Assembly: GCA_964017195.1 (NCBI GenBank)
Contig: OZ024895.1
Span: 26,329,875 to 26,393,874 of the forward strand
Direction of reading: 5' to 3'
From: Siderastrea radians
Taxonomy: Eukaryota > Cnidaria > Anthozoa > Scleractinia > Rhizangiidae
DNA: 64,000 nucleotides
Shown: positions 57,603 through 64,000 of the stretch, in pieces
Layout of the letters: each line of letters begins with the position of its first letter
Position numbering within the stretch: the stretch's first letter is position 1
Made by a program: the position numbers and the translations under genes
The notes under the pieces: model-generated
What the model was told of the DNA's origin: nothing
Seen by the model: only the letters and a program-made list of their open reading frames with translations
Database searches by the model: none

Positions 57603-58363
57603 CTTCCCCGTCAGTAAATTTTTACTGTTTAGTGATCTTAGCGGGTAGAATTATATGCAAATTACAGATTTAATTCCTGGAATACTGCTAACAGTTACAA
57701 AGGTCGTTTAAGATAGGCTCACCATTAGTTACACATACACGCATAATGTTTTTCCTGATCTTTGAAAAAAAGTTCTGCTTTCTTGAGTCTTGCTGAGTCT
57801 TAAAATGTTAAAACAAAGCAGATTTTTAACGGCATTTCAACAAGACAGGAATGCACTCATTCAACTTAACCAAGATAACATCGAAAACACAGAGAAACGA
57901 CGGACTATGCCGCCTACCTTGCCAACCGTAAACGCAACAATACAACAGAAAAACATTCCAAACTGTAAAAAAACGAATTTTCAGTTTCCTGATTGAGCGA
58001 AGATATTTTAAACTCATCGCCCAGAGGAATACCCGGAAAGACAGGTGACCTCTGCACTGACCCGCACGTGTCACACCACACTAACACAGAGTGTCACGTA
58101 TTCGATTTCTGTTATGTGATTTGAGATAAAAACTTGGTGGAAAGTTAAAAAGAAAAAAACACTTGCGACAGACAGCTAGTGCTTTGTTGGATTACATGTT
58201 AGCACAAGCTCCACAAAGGAGTTTTTACGGTCACGACTCTCTATTAAGCGCGGTAATTTCGCAATGAACGTGCTGCTGTAATTTTACTACTAATTTAATT
58301 ACAGTTCATGAAATAAAATAAACATTGCAGTAAGTTACATTCATAGTGTGTAAATACTGATAT

Positions 58364-58556
58364 ATGGCGTCGTGTAGTTTTTCCACTCTTCTGGAGAGGG
58401 TTACTGCCTGTGGATTAAGCAGTTGTTACCCAGGCCACGTTGAAGTTGTTTCCCTAAAAGAATGCACAAGACACATTTCGCGGCATCTTCAATTGCAGGG
58501 ACTAAGTGCAGATAAAGCCGTTGACAGTGAATTCAAGTTGTTGTTAGCCCGAGCAG
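58364..58556 (+). pseudogene. Captured exon-like segment, left arm
   Basis: An ATG-started 64-codon frame (MASCSFSTLLERVTACGL and onward, including KECTRHIS and ending LLLARAG) runs into AG followed by GTAATG, a good 5' splice-donor match, after base 58556. It looks like the first coding exon of a host gene carried inside the foldback element. The source gene is not recognised. The right arm holds the inverted copy at 60042-60234 with a few substitutions. Confidence 0.5.
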
Positions 58557-59142
58557 GTAATGTTATTGTATTTTGTTCTGGAATTACTGTGTTCCATAAT
58601 TTTGGCCGCAGGTACCACATAGCACTTGGCGTCCCTTACTCTAGGTTCTACAGAGTCGCGCTACTCCTGTGCCCTCCCGCTCCCGGGGGTGGGAGGGGGG
58701 GAGAAGGGTTCTTTTGACCAATGTTTGGGTGTAGGGGTGACGTTGCGGGTTTGACACCCTGGCCCTGTTTAGGACAGAAAAACGAAATGGAATGTCGATC
58801 GTACTGACCATACCCGGTTGGGGAAGATGCGCATAAAACAATTTACCATGTTTAGGGACAGAGACCAAAACCATATCCTGTCCAGCGGCACACCCCAGCA
58901 TAGACCACATTAGGCAGTAACCCTCCCTTCCGGGAGGGGAGTGCCGTGCTTAGCCTTAACTCGCTCAACTGTAGCACAATATTTATCGACGATAGCACGA
59001 TGTGATTATCGAACGTCCCGTGATGTAATCTTCCATGGCAGCAGTTTGAGCGAGCGAGACGCGGAAGCCACGCGGGCTCATATGAGAACTCGCCCACATG
59101 ATACCCTTTCTCGCTTTGCTATTTGGTTTTTGCGTCATGAGG

Positions 59143-59190
59143 TTGGAAGCCCAGAGTTCAAGCATTTTTTCAGTAGAAGAGTCTAAGCTT
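59143..59190. other. Loop at the centre of the palindrome
   Basis: Between TTTTTGCGTCATGAGGTTGG and the inverse CCATGACGCAATAACC lies a short non-palindromic spacer (about 59158-59182). Arms read outward from here as inverted copies. Confidence 0.7.
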
Positions 59191-59628
59191 TCAACCCCAT
59201 GACGCAATAACCAAAAAAGGGCTAGCTAAAATGGCAAAGCGAGAAAAGGTATCATGTGGACGAGTTCTCGCATGGGCCTGCGTGGCTTCCGCGTCTCGCT
59301 CGCTCGAACTGCTACCAAGGAAGATTGCATTGAAGTTCAATTTTCGGCGTCTGAAATTACATCGTGCTATCGTCATGCTAATCACGGCACCACCACCACC
59401 CTTCCCCAGCCCGGAAGGGAGGGTTACTTCCTTATGTGGACTATAGTGGGGTTTGCCGCTAGACAGGATACGGTTTTTGGTCTCTGTCCCTAAGCATGGT
59501 ATATAATTTAATGCCCGTCTTCCCCAACCGGGTATGGTCAGTACGATGGACATTCCATTTCGTTTTTCTGTCCTAAACAGGGCCAGGGTGAACCCGCAGC
59601 GTCACCCCTGCACCCAAACATTGGTCAA

Positions 59629-59902
59629 AATAGAAAAAAATAAATACAGTTTATTTTAGCAGGGAGCATAATTGCAGTCAAACTGTAGTCTCCCTTATGG
59701 CCCTACGTCCAGGTCGAATTGGAATTTGGAAATGTTGGTTTTTATGGAGGGAGGAAAACGGGAGTACCCGGAGAAAAACCCTCTGAGCAAGGACGAGAAC
59801 CAGCAACAAACTCAACCCACATATGACACCGGGACCGGGAATCGAACCCGGGCCACATTGGTGGAAGACGAGTGCTCTCATCACTGCGCCATCCCTGCCA
59901 CC
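59629..59902 (-). mobile_element. tRNA-derived SINE (coral-type) in the right arm
   Basis: On the minus strand it starts GGTGGCAGGGATGGCGCAGT (A-box-like), then GGGTTCGATTCCCGG (B-box), then CATATGTGGGTTGAGTTTGT and CTCCGGGTACTCCCG. It ends in a T/A-rich tail (about 59629-59650 on the plus strand). It closely resembles an abundant coral tRNA-SINE family. The left arm lacks it, so it inserted after the arms formed. I could not define a clean target duplication. Confidence 0.85.
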
Positions 59903-60041
59903 CCCACCCACCGGGCGCCCGTGGGCACGTGAGTGGCGCGACTCTGCAGAACCTAGATTAAAGGACGCCGAGCGCCATGAAGTATCTGCGGCCAAAATTA
60001 TGGAACACAGTAATTCCAGAAACAATACATTATAACATTAC

Positions 60042-60234
60042 CTGCTCGGGCTAACAAAAACTTGAATTCACTGTCAACGGCTTTATCTGCACTTAGTCCC
60101 TGCAATTGAAGATCCTGCGAGATATGTCTTGTGCATTCTTTTAATGAAACAACTTCAACGTGGCCTTGGTAACAACTGCTTAATCCACAGGCAGTAACCC
60201 TCTCCAGAAGAGTGGAAAAACTACACGCCGCCAT
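60042..60234 (-). pseudogene. Captured exon-like segment, right arm
   Basis: Inverted copy of 58364-58556, 193 bases, also ending at a GTAATG splice donor. Its differences include S to A at residue 3 and RHLQ to QDLQ. Both arms remain open over the whole segment. Confidence 0.5.
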
Positions 60235-61402
60235 ATATCAGTATTTACACACTGTGAATGTAACTTACTGCAATGTTTATTTTATTCCTGAACTGTAATT
60301 AAATTAGTAGTAAAATTACAGCAGCACGTTCATTGCGAAATTACCGCGCTTAATAGGGAGAGTCGTGACCGTAAAAACTCCTTTGTGGAGCTTGTGCTAA
60401 CATGTAATCCAACAAAGTACTACCTATCTATTGCAAGTTTTTTTTTTATCTCAAATCACATAACAGAAATCGAATACGTGACTCTCTGTGTTAGTGTGGT
60501 GTGAAACGTGCGGGTCAGTGTAGAGGGCACCTGTCTTTCCGCGTATTCCTCTAGGCGATGAGTTTAAAATATCTTCGCTCAATCAAGAAACTGAAAATGT
60601 TTTTCTGTTGTATTGTTGCGTTTTCGGTTGGCAAGGTAGGCGGCATAGTACGTCGTTTCTCTGTGTTTTCGATGTTATCTTGGTTAAGTTGAATGAGTGG
60701 ATTCCTGTCTTGTTGAAATGCCGTTAAAAATCTGCTTTGTTTTAACATTTTAAGACTCAGCAAGACTCGAGAAAGCAGAACTTTCTTTCAAGATCAGGAA
60801 AAACATTGTGCATGCATGTGTAACTAATGGTGAGCCTATCTTAAACGACCTTTGTAATTGTTAGCAGTATTCCAGGAATTAAATCTGTAATTTGCATATA
60901 ATTCTACCCGCTAAGACCACTAAACAGTAAAAATTTACTGACGGGGAAGTATTTGATTCCCAAAGCTGTAACTTTTCTGGTGAAAAGTACAATAACAGAG
61001 CTTTCTTTCTGTATAGTCTCAATCATTGAACGATACATACCAGATGCCGTTTTAAGCGGCCGAAGTTGGCCTTCATTTTACCTTGTGATAAACAAGGTTA
61101 AGAGCGGCTCGATAAAAACGCCGCTTGAAAATGTTCGAAACGAAACATTGGCAAATTTATTACACAGTTTTAAAATAGAAAGGTTAAATAATGTGCGTGG
61201 TTTGTTTCGTTTCAAAAGAATCTTTTTTACCCTTCTCACCGGCTTCCTAAAGTTCCGTTTCGTCCGTAAAATAACTCGTCGGAACTTTGGATTATTTTTT
61301 CTTGAATTAGCTTACCCAAAGGGATGTTTTGCCAAATAAAAAAAAATTCGTTTTTTTGTGAGTGTCTTTCCATTCTCGATATTCTCAGAAAATGGCTCTT
61401 AA

Positions 61403-62677
61403 TTCAACAAGAACCACTTTGTGCTGAAGAAGATCTAGTTCCCGTGAGCGTTACGTTTGAGTCATCCTTTTAAAAAAAGCCTTTTATAGTATAAAAGGCA
61501 AAAAAGAGGAACGCTTAGAGCCCGCTAAGGCTGCGTGGCAAGACACGGACAGGATATATCTTTCTTTCTAACAAATCGAATCAATAAAAAGTCAAATGTT
61601 CATTCAAACGCTTCTTATCTTTTCGGTCCTCTTTGATATTCTTGTAACACTTGACCATCACCTGGAAAAGCCAACTGCCATGAAACTTGGCAATCTTGAT
61701 TTACAGGTGATAGTCGAGTGGTTCAAAGTTCTCCATGGAAGTCGACCTGCACGAGTGGTCCAAACGCTCCACCTTGTTCTTATAAACGTAAGGCACGATC
61801 TCATTCTTCAACATCTCTCCTGGCGTCTCCTGGCGTCTCCTGGCGTCTCCTTCTTCTGGCGTCTGCGCGGGAAGGCATTCCTGTCGCATCCATAAACGCT
61901 CCAGTAAAATCTGACAAACAGACGGGCGTTCTGTTGGTCTACGTCCAACTTGAGATGACTACAAAACCAGAGGACGTCCGCTTGCCACCCCTCGTCTAAT
62001 TCTGCCCTCTTTATCTTTTATGAAACGTTTATGAAACTACTCAGATCTTGCAAAGGTTTCCTCGGTCTCTGCATCATCTTGACTGTGTGACTGAGCCTAT
62101 GACAAGGGTGCTTTCGGTTTTTATACCCCTTCCATCGTAAAGGATTCTGAGAAAAAAGGGAAAGGGGGAGCAGTACCTGTAACGTTTCCCCCCAAACTGA
62201 TTGCTTCTCAGACAAAAGACACGTGACTCTCGTTTTTTTCATAAAAGGCGCCACATGCTTCAGTTCTGTGAAAATAAACTACGATGCCACGAGAAGAAGT
62301 AAAAGACGCAGCAGGTTTAAGCGGTTTATCACGCAAGAAAGTCTTGTGTTTGCTACAAGGCCAAGATGAAAAAGAAGGACAAAATGACGATGAAGAATGC
62401 TATGGACGCTCTCCAGCAAAAAATTAGGAAAGAGGTGTTAAGCAATGAAGACATGAATGGATTTGAATGCCAGCGGCCCTTTGAAAGTCAACTTCTTCAA
62501 AAAAGGGGACGTGAAGTTCATCCTCAAACTCCCGGAGCCTTTGAATTTGATATTCACTCCTATGTGAAACCGTTGAGTAAAAAGATGGGAGTGCACGAAC
62601 GTTATTTTCACACGCGATTAAGAAACACCGATAATTTTGTGGGCCAACCTCATTTAGTCCGAGCTCTAGAAGAGGGT
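61403..62677. other. Right end of unit B
   Basis: Counterpart of 33223-34498. The minus-strand frame of unit A (33425-33830) is disrupted. The plus-strand frames at 62284 and 62366 remain open and the minus-strand TATA-like box at about 62116-62131 is kept. Confidence 0.6.
61818..61852. repeat. 10-bp minisatellite (CTCCTGGCGT)n
   Basis: Three to four copies of CTCCTGGCGT, then TCTCCTTCTTCTGGCGT. Unit A has a single diverged copy (TCTTCTTCTGGCGTC near 33670). The expansion falls in the minus-strand frame and alters it. Confidence 0.85.
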
Positions 62678-62767
62678 CTAAAAAGTGGTGCGCCCAGTGC
62701 AAAAATGACAGTACGTGCTGATCTCGGGCTGAAAACGTGTTTTGGACAAACTCGTGCACTTTGCTGA
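62366..62767 (+). CDS. Open frame running from the unit into satellite, unit B copy
   Basis: Counterpart of 34187-34639, open for 133 codons. It has the same FECQRPFESQLLQKRGREV, VHERYFHTRLR and LVRALEEGL landmarks. Changed residues include GQ to QQ and SGAFEF to PGAFEF. The last 28 codons are satellite. Unrecognised. Confidence 0.35.
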   Translation: MKKKDKMTMKNAMDALQQKIRKEVLSNEDMNGFECQRPFESQLLQKRGREVHPQTPGAFEFDIHSYVKPLSKKMGVHERYFHTRLRNTDNFVGQPHLVRALEEGLKSGAPSAKMTVRADLGLKTCFGQTRALC

Positions 62768-64000
62768 AAATTCCTTAAAAGTAATGCGCCCAGTGAAAAA
62801 ATGAGGAAACGTGCTGAGCTCGGGCAGAAAACGCTGTTTTGGAAAAACTGATGCCCTTTGCTGAAAATCGCAAAAAAGTGGTGTGCCCAGTGCGAAAATG
62901 TTAAAACGTGCTGATCTCCGGCTGAAAAAGCTGTTTTGTACAAACTCATGCACTTTCCTTAAAACGCTAAGAAGTGGTGTGCCCAGAGTGAAAATGACAA
63001 AACATGCTGATCTAGGGCTGAAAACGCTGTTGTGTACAAAGTCGTGCACTTTGCTGGAAGTTACTTATAACTGGTGTGCACAGTGCGAAAATGATAAAAC
63101 GTGCTGATCTCGGGCTAATAACGCTTTTTTCCTATTTGGACAAACTCGTGCACTTTGCTGAAAAGAGTTAAAAAGTGGTGCACTCAGTGCGAAAATGTTA
63201 AAACGTGCTGATCTCCGGCTGAAAAAGCTGTTTTGTGCAAACTCATGCACTTTCCTGAAAACGCTAAGAAGTGGTGTGCCCAGAGTGAAAAGGACAAAAC
63301 ATGCTGATCTAGGGCTGAAAACGCTGTTGTGTACAAACTCGTGCACTTTGCTGAAAATCGGTAATAAGTGGTGGGCCCAATGCGAAAATGACAAAAGCGT
63401 GCTCATCTCGGGCTGAAAACACTGTTTTGTACAAACTCATGCACTTTGCTGAAAAGCGCTAAAAAGTGGTGGGCCCAACGCAAAAATGACAAAAGCGTGC
63501 TGATCTCGGGCTGAAAACGCTGTTTTGCACAAACTGAGGTACTTTGTTGAAAATCACTAAAAAATGGTGCGCCCTGTGCGAAAATGACAAAACTGCTCAA
63601 CTCGGGCTGAAAACGCTGTTTTGTACAAACTGGTGTGCTTTTCTGAAACGCACTAAAAAGTGGTCCACCCAGTGCGAAAATGTTAAAACGTGCTGATCTC
63701 CGGCTGAAAACGCTGTTTTGTACAAACTCGTGCACTTTGCTGAAAATTGCTAATAAGTGGTGGGCACTGTGTGAAAATGATAAAACGTTCTGATCTGTGC
63801 CTACTAACGCTGTTTCGCTCTTTAAACAAACTCGTGCACTTTGCTAAAAAGAGTCTGAAAGTTGTGCCCCCAGTGCAAAAATGACAGTACGTGCTGAGCT
63901 CGGGCTGAAAACGCTGTTTTGTACAAACTCGTGCACTTTGCATAAAAAAGCTAAAACGTCTTGCACCCAGTCCGATAATGACAAAAGTGCTGATGTTGCT
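62678..64000. repeat. Satellite array 3 (window end)
   Basis: About 13 monomers of the same satellite following unit B, cut by the window edge. They resemble array 2 just after unit A (for example the GTGTACAAAGTCGTGCACTTTGCTGG monomer region at 63030 and 36010), so the right flank was duplicated with the unit. Confidence 0.93.

Larger units (their letters stand above)
55414..61398. mobile_element. Large foldback (near-palindromic) DNA element at TTAA
   Basis: Begins GAGCCATTTTCTGAGAATAT and ends with the inverse, flanked by TTAA on both sides (55410-55413 and 61399-61402). Unit A has the empty site GTGCTTAATTCAAC near 33220. The two arms are inverted copies of about 2 kb each, meeting at a short loop near 59143-59190, once a 1.67 kb transposon in the left arm and a SINE in the right arm are removed. 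The ends fit a TTAA duplication (piggyBac or Kolobok type) or, equally, a TA duplication with one more base pair in the ends. No transposase is seen. It carries a copied exon-like segment in both arms. Confidence 0.85.
38704..62677. repeat. Long unit B of the macro-tandem repeat
   Basis: Second copy of the long unit, colinear with unit A. It carries three insertions absent from A (42445-43114, 49081-50967, 55414-61398) and lacks about 2.2 kb present in A (junction about 40758). Where A and B align, they differ by a few percent by eye. Confidence 0.9.

Noticed and set aside
59820..59902. Functional tRNA gene
   Set aside because: The tRNA-like A and B boxes are followed directly by the SINE body and tail, and a cloverleaf does not close properly. 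It is a SINE head. The same applies to 21657-21730 and 40955-41030.

Overview
This window is eukaryotic repeat-dense DNA. It is most likely from a cnidarian, probably a stony coral. The evidence is two tRNA-derived SINE families resembling those common in coral genomes (from memory, not searched), abundant Penelope-like retroelement relics, several classes of cut-and-paste DNA transposon, splice-donor-like signals, and no bacterial operons or ribosome-binding sites. I see no intact, confidently functional host gene.

Layout: (1) 1-16254 is a satellite array built from a 96-97 bp monomer. Its left two thirds form nested higher-order repeats with nearly identical copies (393, about 779, about 1375 and 2299 bp periods); its right third is more diverged. 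(2) 16255-16558 is a truncated copy of the start of a long non-satellite unit, followed by a short satellite island (16559-17182). (3) 17183-34498 is unit A, about 17.3 kb. (4) 34499-38703 is another satellite block. (5) 38704-62677 is unit B, a second copy of the same unit swollen to about 24 kb by later insertions. (6) 62678-64000 is satellite again. The locus is therefore a macro-tandem repeat of [satellite + long unit].

Each unit holds, from left to right: decayed minus-strand coding relics; a SINE; two head-to-tail Penelope-like elements on the minus strand, the second split by a DNA transposon with 3-bp target duplication that itself carries a third Penelope-like element; then about 5 kb of decayed genes. 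Among these is a relic that looks like the major capsid protein of a Maverick/Polinton- or adintovirus-type element. The unit may therefore be a dead virus-like giant transposon that became coupled to a satellite. That is inference.

Comparing A with B gives empty sites that date insertions after the unit duplicated. Found only in B are a 1.89 kb Mutator-like element carrying a RecQ-helicase fragment (9-bp duplication), a 0.67 kb foldback MITE, and a 5.98 kb near-palindromic foldback element at TTAA. The foldback element holds a captured exon, a SINE and a nested 1.67 kb transposon. A second copy of that 1.67 kb transposon sits in unit A in the opposite orientation. It has a perfect 6-bp duplication, an 11-bp terminal inverted repeat and unusual GCGGTGTTGCGGTG subterminal repeats, and I cannot assign it to a superfamily with confidence.
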